The notes: generated from the sequence alone by a model not told the origin. DNA of 64,000 nucleotides from CAVOOW01 sp963697675 (GCA_963697675.1 CAVOOW010000010.1:248001-312000), one strand, 5' to 3'; numbered from the stretch's first letter, positions 54,556-62,843 are shown. Program-made: numbers and translations.

Positions 54556-54858
54556 GTGGCGGAAGACCTGACGGTCCCCGTAGACGCGACCGGAGAGCTC
54601 TCGCACACCGGTGGGGTGCTCGGGCTGTTCCGTAAGTGGGGTGCGGGCAGCGGCAGCGCCGCGATCTCCTTCTCGTTGGTCGAGGAGCTGTTCGGGCCGA
54701 CCAAGCACCAGGCCCGGATCGAGGTCGAGGCGCAGCGACGCCTCGCCCGGCCGGTGCCGGCGCCGACCGACCCGCCGGAGCTGTCCGAGCCCGGACCGGA
54801 CGGATCGGCTCAACCTCGGAACCGCTTCACGGGGACCGTGGTGGTCCGCCGCCCCTGA
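54556..54858 (+). CDS. Hypothetical protein, weakly DUF6191-like
   Basis: A 100-residue protein from GTG 54556, chosen because GGGAGG lies 8 bp upstream. The central VEELFGPTKHQARIEVEAQR and the C-terminal RNRFTGTVVVRR are reminiscent of DUF6191, which has a similar F-x-P-x-K-R/H-x2-E pattern, but I would not rely on this. There is no membrane segment. It is followed by a short tandem repeat and a convergent DinB gene. Confidence 0.65.
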   Translation: MAEDLTVPVDATGELSHTGGVLGLFRKWGAGSGSAAISFSLVEELFGPTKHQARIEVEAQRRLARPVPAPTDPPELSEPGPDGSAQPRNRFTGTVVVRRP

Positions 54859-54868
54859 GCAAGCGCGG

Positions 54869-54936
54869 CCCTCGCCCTGGTCAGCCGGCGCCTCGCCCTG
54901 GGTCAGCCGGTGCCCTCGCCTTGGGTCAGCCGCGCG
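54869..54936. repeat. Tandem repeat, three units of about 22-23 bp
   Basis: Three imperfect copies of CCTCGCCCTGGGTCAGCCGG run head to tail at 54869-54890, 54891-54913 and 54914-54936, with a decayed fourth start (CTTCGCCCTAGTC). They fill the gap between the convergent hypothetical and DinB genes. Copy-number change by slippage is likely between strains. Confidence 0.75.
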
Positions 54937-54944
54937 ACTTCGCC

Positions 54945-55475
54945 CTAGTCGCCGATGGTCCCGTCGATGCGTTCCCGGATCAGGTCGGCGTGGCCGTTGT
55001 GCCGCGCGTACTCCTCAATCATGTGCACGTAGACCCAGCGAAGATCGACGTCGATGTCGCGCCGCTGACTATGCGTGACGTGGTCGAGGTCGAAGCTGGC
55101 CGCAACCTTGCGGCACGCCTCGACCTCGCCGCGGAAGATCGCAAAGTCCTCGGCCGCGCGTGCCGGGTCGACCTCGTCGAAGTCCGCGTCGATCGCGTCC
55201 TCCCTGCCGTAGAGGTCGGGCACGTCTTCGCCGCCCACGAACTGACGGAACCACCCGCGTTCCACCTCGGCCATGTGCCGCACCAGCCCGAGCAGGCTCA
55301 TCGTCGACGGTTCGACACTGCGCTCGGCCAGCTGCTCGGGTGTCAGGCCGTCGCACTTCCACAGCAGAGTGGCTCGGTGGTAGTCGAGCCAGGCGTCGAG
55401 GCTCGTGCGCTCGTCGGCGACGCGAGGCGTTCCGGTGCGCTGGTCGGCGGTGGGTTCCTGCATCTCTCTGGTCAT
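54945..55475 (-). CDS. DinB-family protein
   Basis: A 176-residue four-helix-bundle protein of the DinB/DUF664 group (thiol-dependent transferases related to mycothiol S-transferases). Metal-binding histidines are visible at LLGLVRHMAEVERGW and HMIEEYARHNGHADLIRER. This class often uses mycothiol, the actinobacterial thiol, in detoxification. It is divergent from the TIGR03083-type gene of the same superfamily, with 51 bp between starts, so the two probably share a promoter region and a related role. Confidence 0.9.
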   Translation of the reverse strand: MTREMQEPTADQRTGTPRVADERTSLDAWLDYHRATLLWKCDGLTPEQLAERSVEPSTMSLLGLVRHMAEVERGWFRQFVGGEDVPDLYGREDAIDADFDEVDPARAAEDFAIFRGEVEACRKVAASFDLDHVTHSQRRDIDVDLRWVYVHMIEEYARHNGHADLIRERIDGTIGD

Positions 55476-55526
55476 GTCCCGAACTTATCGCTGGCCGCCG
55501 ACAGCGGCGCGCGCCAGGATGAAGCC

Positions 55527-56265
55527 ATGACCCCTGACACGTTCCTGACCCGGCTGAAGTCCGACGCCGCCCGGCTGGCCGAGATGGCCGACCACGACCT
55601 CGACGCGGAGGTGCCACCCTGCCCGGGCTGGACCGTGCGCGACGTCGTCGAGCACACCGGCGCGGTCTACTCGCACAAGGTCGCGTGCATGCGACTGCCC
55701 GAGGGACCGGAGCACGTCGACGACTGGAACCACGGGCCTGGCGAGGGTGAGGACCTGCTCGGCTGGTTCCAGGAGCGCTACAACGAGCTGGTCACCGAGC
55801 TCACCAGCCGCGGGCCGGAGGCGTCGTCGTACACGTGGTACGACCCCGACCAGACCGTCGGCTTCTGGTTCCGCCGGATGGCCCAGGAGACCGCTGTGCA
55901 CCGGGTCGACGTCGAGAGCGCCTTCGACGCGGTCACCGCGGTCGAGCACGACCTCGCCGTCGACGGCATCGACGAGGTGCTCGACCTGTTCCTCGTCTAC
56001 CAGGCCGAGGACGTCGGCCCTGACGGCCCCGGACGGGGCACGGTCGCGGTCCGCACTGGTCAGCACATCTGGCGCCTCACACTGTCGGCCGACGACGTGG
56101 CCCTCTCGCGCGAGCCCGGCCCCGCGCGACGCGGTCGTGAGCGGCGAGCCGTCCGAGCTGCTGCTGTGGCTGTGGGGACGCCGCCCCGACAGCGCGGTGC
56201 AGCTCGAGGGCGACACCGAACTGCTGGCAGGTTTCCGCGCGCGGCTGAGGGTCGTCACGCAATAG
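55527..56265 (+). pseudogene. TIGR03083/mycothiol-dependent maleylpyruvate isomerase-like protein, one frameshift as read
   Basis: About 245 codons. The N-terminal DinB-like domain starts MTPDTFLTRLKSDAARLAEM and has VPPCPGWTVRDVVEHTGAVY (metal-binding His) and RRMAQETAVHRVDVESAFD. The C-terminal MDMPI_C-like domain begins after about residue 170. Near 56115-56125 (GCCCGGCCCC) one extra base throws off the frame; the end continues RDAVVSGEPSELLLWLWGRR to the stop at 56265. The family includes mycothiol-dependent isomerases and S-transferases. A single-base error seems likely. Confidence 0.85.
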
Positions 56266-56293
56266 CCAGCGACACCTGACAGGCTGCACCCCC

Positions 56294-57415
56294 ATGACGA
56301 CGTACGACGTCGCGGTCGCGGGCCTTGGTGGGTTCGGGAGCGCCACCGCCTACCACCTGGCGAGCCGCGGCCTTCGGGTCCTCGGGCTCGACCGCCACCC
56401 GCCGGCACACGACCTCGGCGCCAGTCATGGCGAGTCGCGGATCATGCGGCAGGCCTACTTCGAGGGCACCGGCTATGTGCCGTTGCTGCGCCGGACCAAC
56501 GAGCTGTGGGAGCGGCTCAGCACCGATGTCGACGAGCCGCTGCTGCGCCGCACGGGTGGGCTCTTCCTCGGACGTCCCGGCACGCGGGTCTTCGACGGCA
56601 GCCTCGCGAGCGCTCGTGACTGGGACATCGACCACGACGTGCTCGACGCCGCCGAGGTGACGCGACGGTTCCCCGGGGTGCGCCCGCCCGCCGGCACCGA
56701 CGCGCTCTACGAACCGCAGGCCGGCGTGCTCGGCCCGGAGCGCGCGGTGCTGGCACATCTTCGGCTGGCGGCGCGTGCCGGCGCCGATCTGCGCCACGAC
56801 GAGCCGCTCGCGTCCTGGTCTGCCGACGGCGAGCACGTCACGGTGCGGACGGCACGCGACACCTACGAGGTCGCTTCACTGGTGCTGACGCCCGGCCGGT
56901 GGGCCGGCGACCTGCTCGCCGACCTCGCGTTGCCGCTGCGCGTCGAGCAGCGCATCATGCACTGGTTCCGGCCCGCCGATCCGTCGGCGTTCGCCGTCGG
57001 CGCGTTCCCGTTGTGGATCTGGGACTGCGAGGACGGCACGGCACCCTATGGCGTCCCGATGCTCGACGGCTCGAGCGTCAAAGCCGCCGTCCACTACTCG
57101 ACGATCAAGCCGGCCGAGGAGTGGACACCCGCGGAGCTCGCGGAGCGGCTGGCCGAGCTGCTGCCGGGGTTGGGCAGCGAGCACGTGCGCTCGGTCCCGT
57201 GCACGTACACGTTGACGCCGGATGAGAGCTTCGTGGTCGGCCGTCATCCGGCCCACGAAAATGTCGTGCTGGGCTGCGGGTTTTCCGGTCACGGCTTCAA
57301 GTTCACGCCAGTGCTCGGCGAGGTGCTGGCCGACCTCGCGACGGGACGCGCGCCGACGTACGACTTGTCGATGTTCGATCCGCGGCGCTTCGCGGTGGGC
57401 GCCGCTGCGCCGTGA
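56294..57415 (+). CDS. solA: N-methyl-L-tryptophan/monomeric sarcosine oxidase-like flavoenzyme
   Basis: A 373-residue FAD-dependent amine oxidase. The dinucleotide-binding start VAVAGLGGFGSATAYHLASR and SHGESRIMRQAYFEG are typical. The Cys that carries covalent FAD in monomeric sarcosine oxidase is conserved (VPCTYTLTPDESFVVG), as are GFSGHGFKFTPVLGEVL and the oxygen-activating Lys (SSVKAAVHYS). It should oxidise N-methyl amino acids to the amine, formaldehyde and hydrogen peroxide. The stop overlaps the GTG of thpR by 4 bp. The exact substrate (sarcosine, N-methyltryptophan or other) is open. Confidence 0.9.
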   Translation: MTTYDVAVAGLGGFGSATAYHLASRGLRVLGLDRHPPAHDLGASHGESRIMRQAYFEGTGYVPLLRRTNELWERLSTDVDEPLLRRTGGLFLGRPGTRVFDGSLASARDWDIDHDVLDAAEVTRRFPGVRPPAGTDALYEPQAGVLGPERAVLAHLRLAARAGADLRHDEPLASWSADGEHVTVRTARDTYEVASLVLTPGRWAGDLLADLALPLRVEQRIMHWFRPADPSAFAVGAFPLWIWDCEDGTAPYGVPMLDGSSVKAAVHYSTIKPAEEWTPAELAERLAELLPGLGSEHVRSVPCTYTLTPDESFVVGRHPAHENVVLGCGFSGHGFKFTPVLGEVLADLATGRAPTYDLSMFDPRRFAVGAAAP

Positions 57416-57981
57416 GGCTGTTCGTCGCCGTCGTGCCGCCGGTCGAGGCGATCGACCACCTGGATCGCGCGGCGGCGCCGGTGCGCGCGGCCTGTGCGGA
57501 GCTGCGCTGGATCCCGACCGAGCGGTGGCATCTGACGCTGGCGTTCTACGGCGAGGTTGCCGACCGCGATGTGGCTCGCGTCGAGCGGCGCGGGTTGCGG
57601 GCGACGCGGGACGGTGCGGTGACGGATCTGCGGTTCTCCGGCGGAGGACATTTCGGCAGCCGCGTGCTGTGGGTCGGCGTGCAGGGTGATCGGGCCGGGC
57701 TGCGCGGGCTGGCCGGGCGGCTCGCCACCGACGGGCGGCCCTACCGGCCGCACCTGACGCTGGCTCGCGCGAGGCCCGGCGGTGACGTCGCGGCGGCCGC
57801 GCCTGACGCCCCGCCGACGTCGATGCAGCGAGGCGATGATCTGCGGGCGGCGGTCACGATGCTGGCGCCGTACGACGGACCGGTCTGGCGCGGCTCGGAG
57901 GTGGTGCTGTTCCGGTCCCACCTCGGACCCGAGCCGCGCCACGAACCCCTCACCCGCTGGCCCCTACCCGCCGCCCCCTGA
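57412..57981 (+). CDS. thpR: RNA 2',3'-cyclic phosphodiesterase (2'-5' RNA ligase family)
   Basis: A 189-residue 2H phosphoesterase. The two catalytic H-x-T/S-x motifs are present: WHLTLAFYGEV and RPHLTLARARP. The N-terminal MRLFVAVVPP is standard for ThpR. It opens 2',3'-cyclic phosphates on RNA and can join tRNA halves in vitro. GTG 57412 overlaps the solA stop, so it is translationally coupled, though there is no obvious metabolic link. A nested palindrome follows. Confidence 0.93.
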   Translation: MRLFVAVVPPVEAIDHLDRAAAPVRAACAELRWIPTERWHLTLAFYGEVADRDVARVERRGLRATRDGAVTDLRFSGGGHFGSRVLWVGVQGDRAGLRGLAGRLATDGRPYRPHLTLARARPGGDVAAAAPDAPPTSMQRGDDLRAAVTMLAPYDGPVWRGSEVVLFRSHLGPEPRHEPLTRWPLPAAP

Positions 57982-57985
57982 CCCC

Positions 57986-58040
57986 TTGTGGACTCCGACA
58001 CACCAATTCTGCGGCGTGTCTGGTGAGCCAGGGTCCACAA
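57986..58040. repeat. Nested palindrome, family TTGTGGACTCCGACACACC, full copy
   Basis: Outer TTGTGGACTC (57986-57995) / GGGTCCACAA (58031-58040) match at 9 of 10 positions, inner CCGACACACC (57995-58004) / GGCGTGTCTGG (58013-58023). The left block and the GGCGTGTCTGGTG block are identical to the copy at 9-48 on the opposite strand, while the loop differs. It starts 5 bp after thpR. Confidence 0.75.
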
Positions 58041-58065
58041 ATCGGGTGCTGACTAGTGTCGGTGC

Positions 58066-58149
58066 GTGGATCCGAGGACCCGGCGCATGGTGGTGCTGAT
58101 TGCCCTGGCGCTGTTCGTCGTCGTCGTGATCGTCAACGCCGTCCGCTGA
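58066..58149 (+). CDS. Very small single-helix membrane protein
   Basis: A 27-residue peptide from GTG 58066: a basic start (VDPRTRRM) then one hydrophobic helix (VVLIALALFVVVVIVNAV) and a final Arg. Length, positive-inside start and an uninterrupted helix are typical of regulatory or assembly micro-proteins. There is no clear ribosome-binding site (GGTGCG just upstream), so it might be leaderless. It lies between two palindromes. Chance cannot be excluded at this length. Confidence 0.5.
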   Translation: MDPRTRRMVVLIALALFVVVVIVNAVR

Positions 58150-58165
58150 CAGGGTGCCGCCCGTG

Positions 58166-58240
58166 CCAAGATCGCGATTTCCGCGCCGGAAATGAAAGTC
58201 CGCTCGCATCGCATTCTGTGCACCGAAATCGCGATCTTGG
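58166..58240. repeat. Palindrome with 16-bp perfect arms
   Basis: CCAAGATCGCGATTTC (58166-58181) pairs perfectly with GAAATCGCGATCTTGG (58225-58240) across a 43-base spacer. It separates the small membrane gene from the convergent aldo/keto reductase and may terminate either. Directly after it (58245-58290) is a G-rich stretch with repeated GGTTGGGGCTGGG-like units. Confidence 0.7.
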
Positions 58241-58304
58241 TGGGCCTGGTTAGGGCAGGTCGGGGCTGGTTGGGGCTGGGTGGGGGCAGCTCGAGGGCGG
58301 CCGG

Positions 58305-59279
58305 CTACCAGGCGTAGGCCTCGGGAGCCGTGCCGCCAGGACCCGGGAAGATCTCGTCGAGCCTGGTGAGGATGTCCTTGTTCAGCCGGATCTTCAACGC
58401 CCGCAGCGACCCGTCTAGCTGGTCCATCGTCCGCGGCCCGATGATCGGCGCGGTCACGGCCGGCTGGTGCAGCAGCCAGGCGAGCCCGACGTCGGCAGGG
58501 TTCTCGCCCAGCTCGTCGCAGAGGTCCTCCCACGCCTTGATCGCCTTGCGGTTCTCGGCCAGCGACTCCTTCGCGCGCCCGGTCAGGCGGCGCTTGCCCT
58601 TCTCGGTCTTGCGGATGATGCCGCCGAGCAGGCCACCGTGCAGCGGTGACCAGGGGATCACGCCGAGCCCGTAGTCCAGGCAGGCCGGGAGCACCTCGAG
58701 CTCCACGTCGCGGGTCAGCAGGTTGTAGATGGACTGCTCGCTCACCAGCCCGAACGAGCCGCGTCGCTTCGCCGCCTCCTGGCCCTTCGCGATGTGCCAG
58801 CCGGCGTGGTTGGACGAGCCGAAATACAGGACCTTGCCCTGCGTGCGCAGGACGTCGAACGCCTCCCAGATCTCGTCCCACGGGGTGTCCCGGTCGACGT
58901 GGTGCATCTGGTAGAGGTCGATGTAGTCCGTCTGCAGCCGTTGCAGCGACGCGTCGCAGGCCTTGCGGATGTTGCGCGCGGACAGGAACGTGTCGTTCGG
59001 CCAGTCGCTCATGCCGCCATAGAGCTTGGTGGCGATGACCGTCTTGTCGCGCCGCTCGCCGCCCTGGGCGAACCACCGGCCGACGATCTGCTCGGTCAGG
59101 CCCTCGCCCTTCTTCCAGCCGTAGACGTTCGCGGTGTCGAAGAAGTTGATGCCGTGATCGAGTGCGCGATCCATGATCGCGTGGGAGTCCTCCTCAGTCG
59201 TCTCGGGTCCGAAGTTCATCGTGCCGAGGCACAGGCGGCTCACTGAAAGTCCGCTGCGCCCGAGGTGTGTGTAGTCCAT
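58305..59279 (-). CDS. Aldo/keto reductase
   Basis: A 324-residue NADPH-dependent TIM-barrel reductase, YhdN/general-stress-like group. Catalytic residues are all present: Asp and Tyr in NFFDTANVYGWKKG, Lys in TVIATKLYGG, and His in DLYQMHHVDRDTP. C-terminal APIIGPRTMDQLDGSLRALK binds the cofactor. ATG 59279 follows AAGGA; an in-frame start 57 bp upstream is less likely. It is divergent from an MFS gene. The physiological aldehyde or ketone substrate is unknown. Confidence 0.93.
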   Translation of the reverse strand: MDYTHLGRSGLSVSRLCLGTMNFGPETTEEDSHAIMDRALDHGINFFDTANVYGWKKGEGLTEQIVGRWFAQGGERRDKTVIATKLYGGMSDWPNDTFLSARNIRKACDASLQRLQTDYIDLYQMHHVDRDTPWDEIWEAFDVLRTQGKVLYFGSSNHAGWHIAKGQEAAKRRGSFGLVSEQSIYNLLTRDVELEVLPACLDYGLGVIPWSPLHGGLLGGIIRKTEKGKRRLTGRAKESLAENRKAIKAWEDLCDELGENPADVGLAWLLHQPAVTAPIIGPRTMDQLDGSLRALKIRLNKDILTRLDEIFPGPGGTAPEAYAW

Positions 59280-59362
59280 GCCGTCCTTCTGTCCGATTGA
59301 CCAACGTCCAACCGCCGAGATCGTCCCGCAGGACACCTCGTACGCTCGCCTAGGCTAGTTCG

Positions 59363-60560
59363 GTGAACGAAACTCTCTCCGTCCGGTCGCCGACCGCCGC
59401 TATCTGGGCCACCCGCGTGGTGTTCGCGGGCAACGGCGGGCTGTTCGCGACCTGGGCCTCGCGCATCCCGGCGGTCCGCGACCGGCTCGACGCTGACGCC
59501 AGGGGACTCGGTTTCGCCTTGCTGTTCACAGCGGTGGGCTCGCTGATCGCGATGCCGCTGTCCAGCCGTTTCATTGCCTGGATCGGCGAGCGCCGGGTCA
59601 TCGCCGTCTGCGTCACCGCGTGCGTCCTCGCCTATCCGGCACTCGGCCTCGCGCCCAACCTCGTCGTGCTCGGCGCGATCCTGCTCGTCGTCGGCGCGGG
59701 CACGGGCGTCTGGGACGTCGCGATGAACGTCGCCGCCAATGCGGTGGAGGAGCAGGCCGGCCGCACCCTGATGCCGGGCTTCCACGCGTGGTGGAGCCTC
59801 GGCACGGTCGCCGGTGCCGGCTTCGGCGCACTGGCCGCTCACGCCGACCTTTCCCCGTTCGCGACCTTCGGCAGCGCCAGCCTGGTCGTCGCCGTCGCCG
59901 CCGCCCTGGCCGTTCCCCACCTGCCCAACGCGCATGAGAGCAGGACGACCACGACGGCCGAGGGCGAGCACCACGTGCCAGCCAGGGCCCGACGCCCCGG
60001 TCATCCGCGACGTACGCCTGATCGGTCTCGGCATCATGTGCTTCTGCGCCGCCTGGGCGGAGGGTGCGGCCAACGACTGGCTCGCGTTGATGCTGCACGA
60101 CAATCGGGACGCGTCCGCGGCCGCGGCAGCCGCCGGATTCGCCGTGTTCGCCACCGCGATGACGATCGGCCGCGTCGCTGGCAACAAGGTGGTCAACACG
60201 TTCGGCCGAGTGCCCGTCCTCCGGGTCGGCGCGGTCGTCGCCACGGTCGGCGTCGTCGTCCTGCTCACGGTGCCCTTTCTCGCGGCGAGCTATGCAGGCG
60301 CGTTGCTCTGGGGGCTGGGCATCGCCATCGCGTTCCCGCTGGCCATGAGCGCCGCCGGCGAGACCCCCGGTCGCGGTCCTGCCGCGATCGCCATGGTCGC
60401 GACCATCGCCTACACCGGTTTCCTCGTCGGACCGCCACTGATCGGCTCGATCGCTCACGCGACGGGTCTCGACAAGGCGCTGTGGGTCGTTGCCGGCCTC
60501 ACCATCGCCATGTTCCTGCTGTCCGGCACGGCACGGCCGCGGCGCACCGTGCGAGGCTGA
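59363..60560 (+). pseudogene. MFS transporter, one frameshift as read
   Basis: About 398 codons of a 12-helix transporter of the YbjJ/fucose-permease-like group. GTG 59363 begins MNETLSVRSPTAAIWATRVV; TAGGCT at 59351-59356 is well placed for a -10 box of a leaderless transcript. The first six helices (VFAGNGGLFATWASRIPAVR, RTLMPGFHAWWSLGTVAGAG) are in one frame to about residue 205. Near 59975-59990 the frame changes, and VIRDVRLIGLGIMCFCAAWA opens the second half, ending at 60560. Length fits one inserted base. The stop is 5 bp before the methyltransferase start. Confidence 0.85.
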
Positions 60561-60564
60561 GCGC

Positions 60565-61725
60565 GTGCCCGAACCGCTCGCCGCTGCGCTCACCTCGCTG
60601 CGGCCCCTGCTGCTCGACGCCGATCATCTGGTGCGCGCGGTGGCGGCCGGCCGCCGTCGGGGCGCCCAGCCGTCGTGCCAGCGCGCGACCCTGCGGCCCG
60701 TCGACCTCAAGGACGGGCGACGGCTGCAGGTGGTCACCGACGACGGCCAGGGCCCGCGGACCCGCAATGAGGCGTACGGCGGCGCCGGGGCGGCTGCTGC
60801 CGTCGACGCGCTGCTGGCCGAGCCGTTCGGCAACTGGCACGTGCAGACGACGACCGAGACCGTGCAGCTGCGGGTGACCAAGAAGGGCGAGGCGCAGGTC
60901 CACCGGGCGGTTGCCGCCAACGCACAGCACACCGAGCACGACCGCGCGAAACCTCACCTCATCGATCCGGGCGACCCGCTGTTCACGGTGCTCGGGGCCG
61001 GTGCCAGCAAGAGGCGGCAGGTCGACGCGTTCCTGCACATGCTGGCCGGAGTCGTCGAGGACGCCCAGCTGCCGCGCCATCGGGCGCTGCGGGTCGTCGA
61101 CCTCGGCTGCGGCAACGCCTACCTCACGTTCGCGGCCTACCGCTATCTGTCCGAGCGCGGTCCCGTCGACGTCGTCGGCATCGATGTGCGCCCGCAGGCT
61201 CGGGAGCGCAACAACGAGCTCGCCGCCCAGCTCGGCTGGTCTGAACACCTGCGTTTCGAGGAGGGCTTGATCGTCGACGCGACCGTCGATCCGGCCGATG
61301 TCGTGCTGTCGCTGCATGCCTGCGACACGGCCACGGATGACGCCCTCGCCCAGGCGGTGCACTGGCAGGCACCGGCGATCCTCGCCTCGCCGTGTTGCCA
61401 CCACGACCTGCAGCGCCAGCTCAAGGCGGCACCGGCGCCGGCACCGTACGCATTGCTCACTCGTCATGCGATCTTGCGCGAACGCTTCGGCGACGCACTC
61501 ACCGACGCGTTGCGCGCCGCCCTGCTCCGTCGGGTCGGCTACCGGGCCGAGGTCGTGCAGTTCGTCGCGTCGGAGTACACGCCGCGCAACACGATGATCA
61601 AGGCTGTGCGGCAAACGGGCGCACCCCCGGTCTCCGCCGAAGTTGACGAGGACTATGACGACCTTGTGCGAGGGTGGGGTGTGACGCCCTACCTGCAGAC
61701 CCTGCTCGCCGATGCCCTCGGTTAG
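60565..61725 (+). CDS. Class I SAM-dependent methyltransferase (Methyltransf-32-like)
   Basis: A 386-residue protein with an N-terminal domain of about 150 residues and a C-terminal methyltransferase. SAM motif I is RVVDLGCGNAYLTFAAYRYL, followed by DVVGIDVRPQARERN, VVLSLHACDTATDDALAQA and ILASPCCHHDLQRQLKAA. The LHACDTATD and SPCCHH segments are typical of the family containing eukaryotic METTL25/GSTCD-like proteins. Its substrate is unknown, perhaps RNA or protein. GTG 60565 is the start. It overlaps the next gene by 14 bp. Confidence 0.88.
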   Translation: MPEPLAAALTSLRPLLLDADHLVRAVAAGRRRGAQPSCQRATLRPVDLKDGRRLQVVTDDGQGPRTRNEAYGGAGAAAAVDALLAEPFGNWHVQTTTETVQLRVTKKGEAQVHRAVAANAQHTEHDRAKPHLIDPGDPLFTVLGAGASKRRQVDAFLHMLAGVVEDAQLPRHRALRVVDLGCGNAYLTFAAYRYLSERGPVDVVGIDVRPQARERNNELAAQLGWSEHLRFEEGLIVDATVDPADVVLSLHACDTATDDALAQAVHWQAPAILASPCCHHDLQRQLKAAPAPAPYALLTRHAILRERFGDALTDALRAALLRRVGYRAEVVQFVASEYTPRNTMIKAVRQTGAPPVSAEVDEDYDDLVRGWGVTPYLQTLLADALG

Positions 61726-62671
61726 CGCCGCGCTGTTCGCGGGACTGCTCGCCGCGAGCAACGTCACCACCGTTTTGACCATCCAGGACCCGCACATCAC
61801 CGAGTCGAGTGGTCTGGTGCGTTCGGTGCTGCACCCGACCCTGCTGTGGACGCACAACGACGGCGGTAGCACCGCGGAGATCTACGGCATCAATCCCAAG
61901 GGCCGCACCGTCGCGCGGATCACACTGCGCGGCATCGACCCCTACGACCCCGAAGCGATCTCCCGCGGCAAGGACGCCAGTGGCCGGCCGGCGTTGTTCC
62001 TCGCGGACACCGGTGACAATGCCGCGCGCCGCAAGAACGTGTCCGTCTTCCGGGTCACCGAGCCAAAGTCGCTCGGGCGGCAGACGATCAAGCCGACGTG
62101 GTTCCGTTTCAAGTACGAGGACGGTCCGCACGACGCGGAGGCGTTGCTCATCGACCCGCGCGACGGTCGCCTCTGGATCGCGACGAAGTCCCTCGGCACC
62201 GGCGGGCTCTACGTGGCTCCGCGCAAGCTGGTCACGGAGTCGCACGGCATCAACAAGCTGCAGCGCGTGGCCGACGTGCCGGCGCTGACCACCGACGGAG
62301 CGTTCCTGCCCAACGGGAAGTTCGTGCTGCGCACTTACACGTCTGCCTTCCTCTATGACGCACCGGGCAAGTTGCGCGAGCAGCTCAGCATGCCGCCCCA
62401 GACGCAGGCCGAGTCGATAGCCGTCGACGGCAACCGGCTGCTGGTCGGAAGTGAGGGGCCGGACAGCAAGGTTCTTTCCGTGCCGCTTCCGCCCGGCGCG
62501 ATTGGGAAGGGGACACCGACGCCGACCCCGTCGGCAAAGTCATCGAGCAAGAGCCCCTTCTCACTGGTGAGCGGCGACGTCGGCCTGGAGTCCATCGAGC
62601 GGGTGCTGGTCGCCATGGTCGCCGCGTCCCTGATCATTTTCATCATCGCCCGCCTCAGACGCGACCGCTGA
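61712..62671 (+). CDS. Exported or membrane-anchored beta-propeller-like protein
   Basis: A 319-residue protein. It starts with a short hydrophobic segment (SAALFAGLLAASNVTTVL), contains repeated strand-rich units (LLWTHNDGGSTAEIYGINPK, LFLADTGDNAARRKNVSVFR, LWIATKSLGTGGLYVA), then a Pro/Ser-rich linker and a C-terminal membrane helix (VLVAMVAASLIIFIIARLRR). I recognise a propeller-like pattern but no named family. It is probably displayed outside the cell and tethered by the C-terminus. It overlaps the methyltransferase gene by 14 bp. Confidence 0.75.
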   Translation: MPSVSAALFAGLLAASNVTTVLTIQDPHITESSGLVRSVLHPTLLWTHNDGGSTAEIYGINPKGRTVARITLRGIDPYDPEAISRGKDASGRPALFLADTGDNAARRKNVSVFRVTEPKSLGRQTIKPTWFRFKYEDGPHDAEALLIDPRDGRLWIATKSLGTGGLYVAPRKLVTESHGINKLQRVADVPALTTDGAFLPNGKFVLRTYTSAFLYDAPGKLREQLSMPPQTQAESIAVDGNRLLVGSEGPDSKVLSVPLPPGAIGKGTPTPTPSAKSSSKSPFSLVSGDVGLESIERVLVAMVAASLIIFIIARLRRDR

Positions 62672-62735
62672 GACGCGACCCGTGGAGCCCGACGCTGAGC
62701 CCAACCCGCTGAACCCGACCCGTGGACGACCCGTG

Positions 62736-62782
62736 GCGACCTTTCGTCGCGACTCGCCGGGCGAGTCGCGGACGAAGGTCGC
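62736..62782. terminator. Bidirectional stem-loop between convergent genes
   Basis: Arms 62736-62757 and 62761-62782 (GCGACCTT..CGACTCGC and its complement) pair at about 20 of 22 positions with a 3-base loop CGG. It lies between the stops of the propeller-like gene (62671) and the convergent MFS gene (62844). The surrounding 62672-62735 is rich in CCGACCCGTGG-like repeats without a gene. Confidence 0.72.
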
Positions 62783-62843
62783 TCGTCGGGATTGCGGCGC
62801 GGCGGTGGGGGCGGCGCGGTGGTGGCGGCGGCGGTGGATGCCG

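Noticed and set aside
58245..58290. G-quadruplex in the GGTTGGGGCTGGG stretch
   Set aside because: Runs of at least three G are too few and unevenly spaced for a confident call; noted only as G-rich.
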